Shown: positions 20,393-31,520 of the stretch, one piece after another | Numbering within the stretch: position 1 is the stretch's first letter | How the letters are laid out: the number at the start of each line of letters is the position of its first letter | Assembly (NCBI RefSeq): GCF_003573695.1 | Contig: NC_039360.1 | Location: 61,660,815-61,724,814, forward strand | Reading direction: 5' to 3' | DNA from: Papaver somniferum | Taxonomy: Eukaryota; Streptophyta; Magnoliopsida; Ranunculales; Papaveraceae | Length of the DNA stretch: 64,000 nt | Position numbers and translations under genes: made by a program | Notes under the pieces: model-generated | The model's database searches: none | Told to the model about the DNA's origin: nothing | The model's input: the letters and a program-made list of their open reading frames with translations, nothing else

Positions 20393-22357
20393 TTAGATAA
20401 AATATATGACCAGTTGTACCTTTCCATCATCTTGGTCAATATTATGACTGTTGTCACTATACCCAAAAATTCCTTTTGATCCTCCTCGACCATACTTCAA
20501 TCCACAACTGATTGTTCCTCTTAGATATCTCAACATCTGCTTTATTACATCACCATGAGACTTGCGTGGACTCTGCATATAACGGCTTGCTACTCCCACA
20601 GATAAAGCCAAGTCAGGTCTTGTGTGTAACAAGTATCTAAGGCATCCAACATTTCTTCTATAACTCGTTGGATCAATCTCAGCTTCTTCTTGTGCCTTTG
20701 AAACTTTAAGTCCAAACTCCATTCGTATCTTAGTTGGATTACAAGTTTCAAGTCCTGCTTCTTTCAGAATTCTCCTTGCATAAGCTTCTTGTTTAATCTG
20801 AATCCCATCTACTCCTTGATGGACTTCTATGCCAAGGTAATAAGTGAGTTTTCCGAGGTCTGACATCTCAAACTTTGATGAAATTTCTCTCTTGAATTCA
20901 TTGATCACCTTAAGGGAGTTGCCAGTCAAAAATAGATCATCTACATAGACTGCAATCACAAGAAGTGTTCCCTTTTCTCTTCTGTATACAGAAGTTTCTT
21001 TAGAACACTTTATGAATCTCATTCCTTTTAATATTTGATCTAACTTTGTATTCAAGGATCGAGGGGCTTGTCTTAGACCATAGAGAGATTTTGACAACTT
21101 GTAAACTCTATGTTCTTGTACCTTTACTTCGAAACCTTCTGGTTGTTCAACATACACATATTCTCGCAATTCACCATGTAAGAATGTTGTCTTAACGTCT
21201 AAGTGGTGAATTTCCCATGAGTTTGATGTTGCCTCTTCTATTAAGAGACGAATTGTCTTTAGTCTAGCAACTGGTGCGAAAACTTCATCAAAGTATATGC
21301 CTGATTCTTGAACGTATCCCTTAGCTATAAGTCTTGCCTTATATTTGTTAATAGTTCCATCATCATTTCTTTTAACCTTGAAGATCCACTTGAGGCCAAT
21401 CAATTTTACCCCACCTGGCTTATCAACTAGAAACCAAGTCTTGTGTCTGTTGATTGAGATAATTTCTTCTCTACATGCTTGTGTCCATTTAGTCGAGACC
21501 TTTGCTTCCTGAAAATTCCTTGGTTCATCATTAACAGAAAGTAGCATAATCTCACATTCTTCTGCAGCTTGAAGAACATAATCCTCCAGATATTGTGGCT
21601 TTTGTATCTGTCTTGTTGATTTTCGCAGTGGAATGGGTTGAGTAATTTCATTGATCTCCTCTTCTTCTTCTTCGTTATTCTCAGTGTTTTCATTATTCTC
21701 TTCTTCTTGATTAACATCATTGTTTCCATTGGTATTGATGATTATGGGTCCTTCGCCTTCATCAATTACTTGACCCCATCTCATGTGAAACATTCCTGGA
21801 TCCCTACTTGGTCCATCATTAGTTTCTTTCCAGTTCCAGTTTGCTTTTTCATCGAATACCACATCTTGACTCACTATTACTCTTTTCGTTGTTGGATTGA
21901 ATAATCTGTAAGCTTTGGATCCAGGATCAATTCCTAGATGCACAAGAGTCTGAGATCGATCATACAGTTTCTTAAGAGTTGCAGAATCAACTTTTTCGTA
22001 TGCTTTGCAACCAAACACTCTTAAATGATCTAGATTTGGTTTCTTCTTTCGCAAACTTTCATATGGAGTCATGTCTTTCAGAGCTTTCCCAACTAAACAT
22101 GATTCACAGATCCTTGATTCATCATTTATCTGTGGTAGCCCTCGAACCATCTTGTTCTGAGACATAGTTTTTAAGGTTCTGAAACTTATGTGTCCTAACC
22201 TTGCGTGCCACTTCCATGTCTGATCTTCCAGTCTTATATTCAGACACATTAGCTTTCCAATCATGAGACTTATCTTGTAGAGTCTATTCTGTGAGCGTGA
22301 GACTCTAACTAAAAGTCTTCCACTTGGGTGATGAACTGTTAGATAATCTTGTCGCAT
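20393..22357 (-). pseudogene. Copia integrase remnant and reverse transcriptase
   Basis: A 654-residue frame. Residues about 45-95 hold the zinc-binding pre-integrase region (WKWHARLGHISFRTL, then CESCLVGK). The integrase catalytic core that should follow is missing: within about 20 residues the sequence reaches LDHLRVFGCKAYEKV, which normally lies after the core. The reverse transcriptase (about residues 300-540) is well kept, with KWIFKVKRNDDGTINKYKAR, HHLDVKTTFLHGEL, QAPRSLNTKLD and the active-site YVDD. The start of RNase H follows before the frame breaks. The element could not have integrated with its own enzyme in this form. Confidence 0.92.
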
Positions 22358-22411
22358 TCTAACATCACATCCAACTTCTGTAGCTTGTCCCAGACTCAGG
22401 ATGTTGCTCTT

Positions 22412-23065
22412 TTAGTTCGGAATGTAGTGGATGTTTGTGACGAGCTTCTGTTCTCCGTTCTTGCTTTGAAATAGTATTGATCCTTTCCCTTCAATCTCTA
22501 CATAAGAACCATCTCCAAATTTCACTTTTCCTTGGATTTTCTCGTTGAGTTCAGAGAAATAGTGTCTCTTGCCAGACATGTGATTGCTGGCTCCATTATC
22601 TAAATACCAGATTCCTTCTTCTCCATCCTTTGATTCGTAGTTCTTTGGTATTACTTTCCCTTCGTTTAAGAATATAACTTCGTGCATGAAAAGAGATGTA
22701 TCTGCTTCCTTTGTTTCATTCTTGTTTGTTTCTTCCATCTTTTGTATTCTTTCAGGGCATACAGAGGAGAAGTGTCCTGGTTTATCACATCTGTAACAAA
22801 TAATATTTGATCTATCCTTATTTTCTTTCCCTTGGTTTTGATTATTCTGACTTGTTGTTCTATCTTGTGAGTTAAACCTTCCTCCCCTTCCCCGGCCTCT
22901 GTTTCCTCTACCACCTCTTCCACGACCTCTTCCTCTTGTCGCAGATTTTTGTTGGTAAGAGTTTGTGTACAAGAGTTTTCCTTGAGTTTCTCCATTGTTT
23001 TCTTCATCAAGGATTCTCTCTTCATATGTTTTCAATCTTCCAATTATATCTTCGTATCTAGTCTC
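22412..23065 (-). pseudogene. Copia Gag zinc knuckle and protease
   Basis: Contains an Arg/Gly-rich stretch, a CCHC zinc knuckle (CYRCDKPGHFSSVC), and the protease active site in WYLDNGASNHMSG (DNG in place of the usual DSG). The frame ends in a stop right after the phrase NIHYIPN and continues in the same frame at 22357 downward, so this is a single in-frame stop codon. A frameshift near 23065 separates it from the capsid part of gag. Confidence 0.88.
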
Positions 23066-23592
23066 TTTAAATCTAAGACTTGTTCGAGAGAGGCTATGAT
23101 ATGAATATACTTGGATCTTGGTAAACTATTGAGAAACTTCTTGACAAGCTTGTTCTCTTCAATAGTTTGTCCAAGTGATGCAACTTTTGAGGCTATCTCT
23201 GATAGCTTTCCTGCAAAGATATCAATAGTATCAGTGTCTTTCATCTTCACTCTTTCAAATTCAGACATTAAGGTTTGCAGACGGGCTTCTTTAACTCGAT
23301 CAGCTCCGAGATTACGTGCCTTTAGTGCATCCCAAATTTTCTTTGAAGTTTCCTAATCACCAACTTGTAGAACAAGACATTCTGGTATTGCTTGAAAGAG
23401 TAATCCAATGGCAACATTGTTTTTGTCTGGGTCCAATGTACCAGGATCAATTGTTTCCCAAACTTTGTAGATTTTCATCAGTACCTTCATTCTCATGGCC
23501 CATACTGTGTAGTTTGTGGCGTTGAGGATTGGAACTTGTATTGATGGTGGCGTGAAATCTTTTCCACGTATGATGGTGCTCTCGTCTCCCAT
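23066..23592 (-). pseudogene. Copia Gag, N-terminal capsid part
   Basis: Translation would start at ATG 23592-23590 (MGDESTIIRGKDFTPPSIQV). Family phrases include LNATNYTVWAMRMKVLMKIY and, after an in-frame stop near 23353, KKIWDALKARNLG. The stop and the downstream frameshift end the protein early. The same first codons are retained in the deleted copy at about 19029-19060. Confidence 0.85.
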
Positions 23593-23608
23593 GGATCGGT
23601 GTAGAAAA

Positions 23609-23622
23609 TCTCTGATACCAAT
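23609..23622 (-). other. Primer binding site of the copia element
   Basis: In sense orientation ATTGGTATCAGAGA directly follows the 5' LTR. It matches the initiator tRNA-Met site with one change at the end. Confidence 0.85.
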
Positions 23623-24006
23623 TAATGGCAACTGCAAGATGAAACTTAGCTTATATAAAGACAACTCTCTTTATTGATGTTTAGAAAATCTCTCAAAACT
23701 AAACACAAGCTCTAATCTTGCTCATATGATCAACCACAACTTTGGTGATCATATATATATAGAACTATGAATTCCTTTTCCTAATCCTATTACCTTATTA
23801 CATGTCTTTCATTTTCTTAGAACTAGATGACTTCTAATTCCCTTAGGATTACATCAATTTCCTAATCTTGTTCTTTACTACATGTATTTTCTATTCTTAG
23901 AACTAGTTGGAACCTAATTCCCTTTAGGAATACATGCTAGGCTTTCCTTATTCTAACCAAACATGTTAGAGATTATCTTAACCTCAATGTTGAAGTTAAT
24001 CCAACA
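23623..24006 (-). repeat. 5' LTR of the copia element
   Basis: 384 bp, close partner of 19585-19974. In sense orientation it contains a TATATATAT run that is probably the core promoter. Confidence 0.9.
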
Positions 24007-24021
24007 AATGTTTGAGGTTAC

Positions 24022-24120
24022 CTGTTCTTGGCATTTTTTGGCACCAGAATTTGCAGACTTGCAATGTGATAGTGAAGAAGAGTAAAGTTGGAGAGAGATT
24101 ATTTGTTGGATTCCGTTTTC
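24022..24120 (-). other. Probable 5' leader exon of the small host gene
   Basis: Ends at a good splice donor (AAGAACAG then GTAACC at 24021). No frame here continues well into the exon at 19414-19499 with its own start, so it is probably untranslated. Upstream, on the minus strand, lies a CT-rich stretch (near 24160-24175), common in plant leaders. The upstream limit is not known. Confidence 0.4.
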
Positions 24121-24279
24121 CAATTAAGGAAAGAAATAGAGAGTCACACTGCAAAAGGACAAAGAGAGAGAGCAAGCTCGATTTGGCAATTTGGAGGGAA
24201 AACCCCGCAGTGGGATGGGGCCCACTTATTCAGATATGTTTGAATTTGTTGACTTTACTTATTATGCGGACACCATAGT

Positions 24280-24526
24280 GAGCTATTGGGATTATCAAAA
24301 CAGAGTTGGGGCGTTGTTGATTTGAAGCTTCTCGTTTAACCATGCCAGTAGCGTCAGTGTTCCTCCCTCTGTCATTTTCTGGTTCTGCCTTTCACAATAT
24401 CTGAAAACGGAACTGTACAGTGGTAACCATCTTTGACTAGTATTTGAAATGTAAGAAGGTTGGAGAATATGTGGCTCATTTGAACATAAGACAAAAGCAT
24501 TTCCCAGCTTGTCTCTCTCATCGGGC
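24280..24526. other. Intergenic, possible promoter region
   Basis: Unique-looking sequence between the leader exon and the LINE. No coding frame or repeat recognised. Confidence 0.4.
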
Positions 24527-24644
24527 TTTTATAAAATTAATATGCTTTTTTTTCTTATTTCGTCAATAAAAATTAAAAAAATTCGAAAACTTTACAGGGA
24601 CGAGATTAAACTAGTGCTAGTCGTTTGGCCATCACTAGTCTAAC

Positions 24645-25530
24645 CTATTTAAAATGAAAATAAATCTCTCCAGGCCACTCCACAGAAAGAAGAAAGCTTG
24701 GCCTACCCTCATAAAACTCAAAAACATCTTCAGCCAACAAACATGCTTGTTTGGCCAAAGCATCAGATGAGAAATTAACTTCCCTATAGTTATGCACATA
24801 ACGAATGTTATCATAAAAGCTCATCACAATCTTCCACTTCGTAACAAGATGCAAAAGCTTGAATGCAACTCATCGAATCTGAACGGATGCAAAGATTTTT
24901 AACGTTCCATCTCTTAGCAAGCAATGCGCCATAAATCACAGCGCAAACTTCCGCATAATAATTGGTTTGAAAACCCAGGCCAACTAAAAGCACTCCAAGA
25001 ACCGCTGAATTAGCATCCCTGAAGGTTACACCAGCTCCAGCTAGGCCAGGATTGCCACGAGAAGCACCATCACAACAGATCATAATTTCTCCAGGATTAG
25101 GAGGAAACCAACTAACCGCTTTTGGAGTTGAAAAATTACTCAATCTATGCTGCACCCTGAAATAATTCAAGATGCGCAAATCTTCTTGCGTGTTGTACAT
25201 ATGGCCCCTCATTCGAATCGAGTTATCACGAATAACTTGATACACTCTGCCCTTAAAACCAAGCAAGTGCAGTCTAAATTCCTCAAAGAATACCTTGTTG
25301 CGCATATTCCAGAGCTCTGTGGTAATTGTAGGGTCTGCAACTAGCCACAGATCCTTAATCATCCTACTTCGTCCTTTAGCAACCTTGTAAGAGGCTACCA
25401 AATCCTCCTTTGGCCGAAGATTAAAAAATTTTGTAGCCCAAACCCAAATTCTCTTAGCCACTCTACAGTTCCAAGTGACATGGCTCATAGTTTCTTCGCT
25501 CTTCCTACACAACCGACAAAAAGTAGCCAT
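24645..25530 (-). pseudogene. LINE ORF2 C-terminus: zinc-finger and RNase H
   Basis: Begins with the plant LINE zinc-finger phrase FCRLCRKSEETMSHVTWNC. It then has a ribonuclease H domain: MICCDGASRGNPGLAGAG (first catalytic Asp), AEVCAVIYGALLA (Glu), LCIRSDSMSCIQAF (Asp) and, after a frameshift near 24830, NFSSDALAKQA (final Asp). All four catalytic residues are still encoded, but across two frames. RNase H is acquired in many plant L1 LINEs and removes RNA during target-primed reverse transcription. Confidence 0.88.
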
Positions 25531-25607
25531 GCTTCTACCAGTCTTCTTGATAACATTATCTTCAGTTGCACAACATTGTTTCTGCCAGATTTTCTAATAT
25601 TGCACAC

Positions 25608-26512
25608 TCAAAGTAGGGTGCACAACTTGTCTATTAAATAGCGTTGCAATTGGCAAAAATTCAGCTGACATTTTAATAGCAGCCTTTGCAGACTTGACTG
25701 AAAAACGCCCTTGCTATCCAAGTCCCATATTTTGTAATCATCCCCACCAGCAATAAGCGGCAGGTTTTCAACGTCAATGTTACAACGAATCATCATACCT
25801 TTCAAACGCGAAGGTATGGCCCAAGCACCATCAACAATTATGTCACTCACCTTTGCCTTGTAATCATTCGGACCTTTGGAAAAAATTCCAAGCCGCTTCG
25901 CAATATAAAAGTCCCCGCACCAATTATCAAAAAAAACGAAGTATTAGCACCATTACCTATAATTGAGCGTGTGTGTTTTTGCACAAAATTGTAAACCAAT
26001 CTGATCCCTGGAAACACCGAAGAACCCAATTTATAATCAATCAAATTGCCATTTAACTTGAAGTATTTCGCCCACAAGAATCTGGCCCAAATCTTGTTTG
26101 AATCCCGAATAGAGATCCACAGCTTCATAAGCATGGCTCTATTTACATCCACCAATTTCTTGAGGCCAAGGCCACCTTCCCACCGCGAACAACACAAATC
26201 TTCATAAAGAACCGTGAAGTACTTACGTTTTTTAGCATCACCTGACCATAAAAAATTTCTAATGGCCCGCTCAACTTGCTTAATAACCGTACACGGCCAC
26301 TTATAAACGTCCATGTAATGAAGCACATAGCTAGATATAACTGATCTAATCAAAACAATCCTGGCCTGAAAGGAAAGAAGCTTACCCTTCCAACCAGCCA
26401 ACTTGTCCATAATTTTCTCCACCACCTTGCGAACATGAATGTGGCGCACAATTCCAGGTTTCAATTGGATTCCCAAATACTTATATGAAAATGTAGCTCT
26501 TTCCATTCCCAT
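25608..26512 (-). pseudogene. LINE ORF2, thumb and connection region
   Basis: Two frames (26512-25847, then 25850-25608) carry the segment after the reverse transcriptase core. Phrases include YKYLGIQLKPG, LAGWKGKLLSFQARIVLIRSV and FLWSGDAKKRKYFTVLYEDLC, typical of plant LINE polyproteins. Frameshifts lie near 26480, 25850 and 25570. Confidence 0.85.
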
Positions 26513-27336
26513 GTAATTAGCACAATAGCACGGGAGCCAGTACCGCCACCATAATAAAACTTGCTCTTTGCATAACTTACATACTGGCCAGACGCACGTT
26601 GATACATGCCCAACATATCCTTCAGATTTTGCAAACTCTGAAGATTATCTCTGCAGAAGATAAGAATATCATCAGCAAATAATAGGTGCGTATGAGACAC
26701 ACCTTTCTTGCTAACCATAGAGTGCATACTTCGCCTTGCAAACAATTTAGAGAGATTGCGACTTAAAACATCTTCAATAAGAACAAAAATCAAAGGTGAA
26801 AGAGGATCACCTTGCCGCAAACCTCTAGAGATGCTAAAGAAGCCTTCAGGGATACCATTTATCAACACAGAAATCCGAGCTGAATTCAGAATACAAAGGA
26901 TCCATGAACACCAATTTTCCGAGAAACCATATTGCCTAAAAAGTTCAATGATAAATTCCCAACTTACCGTATCAAAAGCTTGCGCAATATCTAGTTTGAG
27001 GCCAACATTTCCATAATTCCTTTCCGTGCTAATCTCATTGATCAACTCAGATGCCAAAGCTATGTTTTCATGGATGTTCCTCCCCTTCGTAAAAGCCACT
27101 TGCTCTTCAAAAATCAATTTATTAAGCACCGTACCAAGCCTGGTAGCCAAAATCTTAGTAATGATTTTGAAGAAAAAATTACTCAAACCAATTGGTCTAT
27201 AATCCTTGATAGCATCAGACTTGCAATTCTTAGAAATGAGAACTATAAAACTGGAACTAATGCCATTGGGAATTTTACGCATAGCCCAACAATTAGCAAT
27301 GGCATTGTAAAGATCCTTAGAAATAATGTCCAGCAA
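26461..27336 (-). pseudogene. LINE ORF2 reverse transcriptase core
   Basis: Contains the non-LTR reverse transcriptase motifs in order: KDYRPIGLSNFFFKIITKIL, the first catalytic Asp in GLKLDIAQAFDTVSWEFI, GLRQGDPLSPLIFVL, and the active-site FADD in THLLFADDILIFC. The frame is open through the core. It overlaps the preceding frame near 27243-27336, where a shift occurs. Confidence 0.92.
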
Positions 27337-27885
27337 TGCCTGTAGAAAGATCCATAAAATACGTCAGGGCCAGGCGCAGAATCCGCACCTAAATCAAAAA
27401 CTGCTTCTTTAACTTCCTCCAAAGACGGAATGGCATCCATGAACGCACTTTCAGTGGCACTTATGCTCTCTTGATCAATATCAAATAGCCTTGGGTCAAT
27501 ATTAACGTCCCCACCATTGAATTTTGCATGATAGTAATTTACAATGTAATCCTTTATCTCATCCTGCAAAAACAAAGTAGAGTTAGTTGAATTTTAAGTT
27601 CTGAGATGGTATTTTGACTCCTCCTCATGTGAATGCTATTGTGGAAAAACCGCGTGTTTTGGTCACCATCCTCCAACCAGGTTATACATGACTTCATCTT
27701 AAGCATAACTGCCAACTCCGTTCTCACATCATCAACAACCTTCTTAGCATCCGCAACCTTGACAAACTGCAACTCAATGTCGGGATCCAAATCCAAAAGT
27801 TCATTCTCGGATTCAAGTTTTAACTCAGCTTGCTTCAATCGAAATTGAAGCTCACCAAAAAAAATTCTATTACAAACCTTCAATG
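27243..27885 (-). pseudogene. LINE ORF2, linker from endonuclease to reverse transcriptase
   Basis: Reads ALKVCNRIFFGELQFRLKQA, then a helical, charged region with TWLEDGDQNTRFFHN, a common plant LINE phrase. Next come DEIKDYIVNYYHAKF and AVFDLGADSAPGPDVFYGSF (the APGPDG-like motif before the RT core). The first codon joins in frame to the endonuclease fragment at 48347 once one copy of CCTCT is removed. Frame breaks lie near 27570 and 27330. Confidence 0.88.
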
Positions 27886-27890
27886 CCTCT

Positions 27891-28520
27891 TGTAGGATCA
27901 GAATTTCGCGACAACGATACACTCGGGAAATTCTTAACAACGCATTACAAAAATGTCGCAGAGCACTTTGAGAAACGACACAATAGGTGATATTAGCTTA
28001 AACATAATAAAAATGTAATAACTTTGCGAAGATTAGAAGATTTGTGAAATTAACATTTGTAAACTTGCGATATCATCGCAAGCCAGATCCGAAATTAGGG
28101 AAAATCTTAGTTGTATATGAGTTGTCATCCATTATGTAAATACCTATATAAAGAGAAAGGCAATAGAGATAAAGGAGGAGAATCAAAAAAGAAAAAGGAG
28201 AGAGACACTTTAGGGAGGACACATTTGTAGAGAAAGAGAAAGCGGAATTTGTATTATTATCTTCTTCTTACTTCTTCAACCAAGAGCTCCAAATACTCAT
28301 TAATGGAGTCTCAATTGTAATCCTTATGTAATTACAAACAATCATAGTGAAGATCCCTAACCCCGTGGATGTAGATCATATTGATCGAACCACATAAGTC
28401 TTGTGTCTTATTTTTTATTTTCATTATCTTTATCTTTATTTTCATATCAAATAAGTTTAGATCTAGAAATCATAGTCATGATAATACAAGGGGTGTGTTG
28501 TAGGATTTCCTGCAACTACA
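27891..28520 (+). repeat. 5' LTR of the LARD-type element
   Basis: 630 bp with a TATA box (CTATATAAAG, near 28144-28153), almost identical to 47714-48341. Confidence 0.9.
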
Positions 28521-28540
28521 TTTTGGCGCTAGAAACACTA
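28521..28540 (+). other. Primer-binding-site region of the LARD-type element
   Basis: TTTTGGCGCTAGAAACACTA directly follows the LTR. The TGGCGC core is common in plant Ty3-type elements; I cannot assign the tRNA. Confidence 0.6.
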
Positions 28541-30430
28541 CCTGTTTCTTGTTGGTTTGAAGGAGATTCAAATAAATTAGCTATTGTGCATTTAGATATA
28601 CAAAATTTAGGGTCAAAAGGGGAAACTCCAGCGACAATTCTGGTCTTCAAGCAAGAAATACCATCAGAAGTTCACAAAATCAAAAGAAAAAGATACATAG
28701 ATGTTAGAGCCGCATTAAAGGTCATGGTGATACAAAGAGTGAAATATAACGAATCATCATCTATTGATTGTTCAAATAGAACAAAATCTTTTCCATCTCT
28801 TTACTTATATGTTCAAAATTCTAGATCTGGGAGATTTTGAGTGCAAAAGTATTCAACGCAGATGGCACAGGTTCGAAGAACAAAAGCCTAAATAATTGAG
28901 ATGTATCTCTACAAGAGCGAAGAATCATCTTTCCACAAAAAAATACACATAAAAGTGCTAATGGTGACAAAAAATGGAATATGGTGGTGGTCCTTTCCAT
29001 GGATGTAACGAAGAGACGAAGAACCAATTTGCAGTAACATTACCTAATTTCACTTGAGCGAAGGCATCGCGTAAGGCAAGGAAACTCAAGGATGAAAGGT
29101 AGACCAAGAGAGGACAAGAACTTAGGTGCGGATAAATTCTAAGACGTACACGAAGAAGAAATCAGTGGGCAACATTCCGTGCGAACAAAGAGCTAAAGCA
29201 CTTGAAACAAGACAAGGCTTGGTACAAACTTCTCTAGATTTTTCACAGAATTGATTTGTTGTTCGCAAAAATGCATAATTGGAGATCTTACCAGAATAAA
29301 TTATTAATACGTGAAGAAATGGTTCCACAAGTTCGCAATGAAAGGAAATGGAACTTAATCTTCTCTACAATGGAGCAAAGACAAGGAGTAATGAACGAAG
29401 TCTCAATACTACTATAAGATAAATCTAACGGAAATGTGTGCGATGAAATATTGGTGAAGAGAAAATCAGAGTGACGCACAAACACGGAGAGAATGCAGGG
29501 TAATGCGAAAAAATAAACTCCAACGACAAATGCAAGGAGAAATATACGGACAAACACAAAGGAAGGATGGTGCTACGCAAAAATAAAGGAAAAGTGGAAG
29601 TAGACAACATGAACATCTCAAGGAAACTCACGTGAACCCTTCATGGGGATTATCAAGCATGAAAATAAGAAAGAAATAAAGGGCGGTGATATCCCAGAAA
29701 TATGAAGAGAGAACGAATAAAACTAGGTCGAAGGAAAACTTCCAGTGATAAGTTTCAAAAGGAGACAACAAAGGAATGACTTATGCGAACACAATCGCAC
29801 GAAAGAGGTGAAATACAACCAAATGCGTCAAAAACAGAATCAACAATAAGACACAACTAAAGACCAAAGCTCCCAAACGAAGAAGAGAACAACACAAGAT
29901 AAAAAATAAAAAAAACAATAAAAAAACTATGCGAAGATGATAGAAGGACGATGATATCCAACAATAAGAAAGCAAGATCATTACATCACTAACTTGACTA
30001 ATGAGTTGCAGATACACAATTTAAGTCAGAACAGCAGATCCAAGTTGTCAACAAAGAAAAGAACTCAAAGGAGCATAAAACCCCATTCTAGCGGTGCTAA
30101 ACAAAGAACGATGATCAGAGGAGCCCCAACAACCACAAATGATGAGCTAGACCAACATACAAATAATTAATGCAAGACCAGCGAAACATGAACTGGAACT
30201 ATTAATAAAGCAAGGATATCAAAGGACGAAATCAGGCATAGGAACTACCATAAAAATGAATATTAGACCTCCCAAAAGATAAGACGAACAGATAGGACGA
30301 AAAAAAGGACTTGCTACGTGCAAAGAAAACTTCAGCTGCTAAGAGTAAAAGAATACACAACATCGTATGCGAAGGAACAAAAATCAATAATGATAAACAA
30401 TGAGAAGAAGATCAGAATAAAACTCAAGAT
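28541..30430 (+). other. LARD internal region, non-coding
   Basis: Purine-rich on the plus strand with many GCGAA and ACGAAG words. Several open frames appear on the minus strand (for example 29288-29631 and 29781-30017), rich in Leu, Phe and Ser. They are the reverse reading of the purine bias, not proteins. Nothing resembles gag or pol. Confidence 0.65.
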
Positions 30431-30433
30431 GTG

Positions 30434-31130
30434 AAGCACAACTAATCAAAGTATAGAGCGAACAACAAATAGGTCACGGGTTCGAATTCGCAGAGACACA
30501 TATTTTTCATTTTCTTCTCATTTGCATGGGAGAATAAAATAATAAGGAAAAAAATTATGCGTTAATTTCGCAGAGAGGTTCTTGCACAATTGGTCCAGAG
30601 AGCAGTATGTGCGTTCGTGATCGCAAGTTCGAATTCGCCTGCGAACATAGTTTTCTTATTTTTTTACAGAGAGCGAAAAAATGAATAATTTCGCAATGTT
30701 GTTTCATTATTTCGCAAACAAGAGGCATCACAATTGGTCATCTGCGAAGTTAATGAGTTCATGGTCGTGTGATCAAGTCCCAACACCTGCGTATTTTTTC
30801 GCACAGATATTTCTTTGATTATTTCACACAGAAGAGAGTTGATGATAATTTCGCAGAGATATTTCGCAAAGAAGAAGCTTGCACAGTTGGTCAGAAGGCA
30901 TGAATGCAACCAGCAGGTCGCGAGATCAATTCTTGCTTCTCGCATGATTATTTTTGTTACGCGAAATTTATACAGAAGTGCCTCTCACGCAGTTGGAATT
31001 TGATTACTTCGCAAGAAATTTGATTATTTCGCAAGAGAGGCTTAGCACAGTTGGTATGGTGCGAGAAAATCCAAGAAGCGGGTCAAGGGTTCAAGTCTCA
31101 CTTCTCACACTTCTTTTTGCTGCGCGAAAT
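30434..31130 (+). repeat. Five tRNA-like modules in tandem
   Basis: Five degenerate units start at about 30434, 30582, 30726, 30879 and 31043 (spacing 144-164). Each has a phrase like the tRNA A box (best: TAGCACAGTTGG at 31043) followed by one like the B box (best: GGTTCGAATTC at 30479). The A-to-B distance is 44 or 45 bases in all five, the same as in real tRNAs. The predicted T-arm stems are poor, so these are relics or mimics, not tRNA genes. They lie in the non-coding part of the LARD-type element. Confidence 0.6.
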
Positions 31131-31229
31131 TCATACATTTCAATGCATTTACTCACTTCTTTGACAACAACAGCGACTCACATGAAAGATAAGTACCACT
31201 TCCTTGAACATTTTACTTTATACTAAGAA

Positions 31230-31520
31230 CGAATAAAAAGATTTTTGATTTGATTTACAAAAAAGCGATTCAATCGCACGATTACAAAGATTTCAATATT
31301 TCAAAGATTATAAAGATTACTAAGATTTCAAGATTACAAAGACTTCAAAATTACAGAGATTTCGAGATTTCAAAATTACAGAAAACTGAGAAAATTCAAT
31401 TTATATGTTTCTCTAGAATATTTATTTTGCAGAGAATAAAAAGAATTTTGATTTGATTTAAAAAACGCGATAGAATCGCAAAATTACAAAGATTTCACAA
31501 CTACAAAGATTTCAGAGTTA
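31230..31520 (+). repeat. Degenerate A-rich tandem repeat
   Basis: Repeated short words (ACAAAGATTTCA, AGATTACAAAGA). A longer unit starting AATAAAAAGATTTTTGATTTG recurs about 200 bases later near 31435. It ends at the Tat-like insertion. Confidence 0.6.

Larger units (their letters stand above)
19585..24006 (-). mobile_element. Full-length but inactive copia retrotransposon, 4.4 kb
   Basis: LTRs are 19585-19974 and 23623-24006, bounded by a perfect duplication AATGT (19580-19584 and 24007-24011). Sense is minus: primer binding site for initiator tRNA-Met beside the right LTR, then gag, protease, a remnant of integrase, reverse transcriptase and RNase H in copia order. It is disabled by in-frame stops near 23353 and 22412, frameshifts near 23065 and 20390, and loss of the integrase core. 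It lies within the first intron of the putative host gene. Confidence 0.92.

Noticed and set aside
29288..30017. Hydrophobic minus-strand open frames that look like membrane proteins
   Set aside because: They come from reading purine-rich DNA on its pyrimidine strand, giving Leu/Phe/Ser runs. No conserved motif.
30434..31130. Genuine tRNA genes
   Set aside because: A and B boxes are spaced as in tRNAs, but T-arm and acceptor stems do not pair, so I report tRNA-like modules only.
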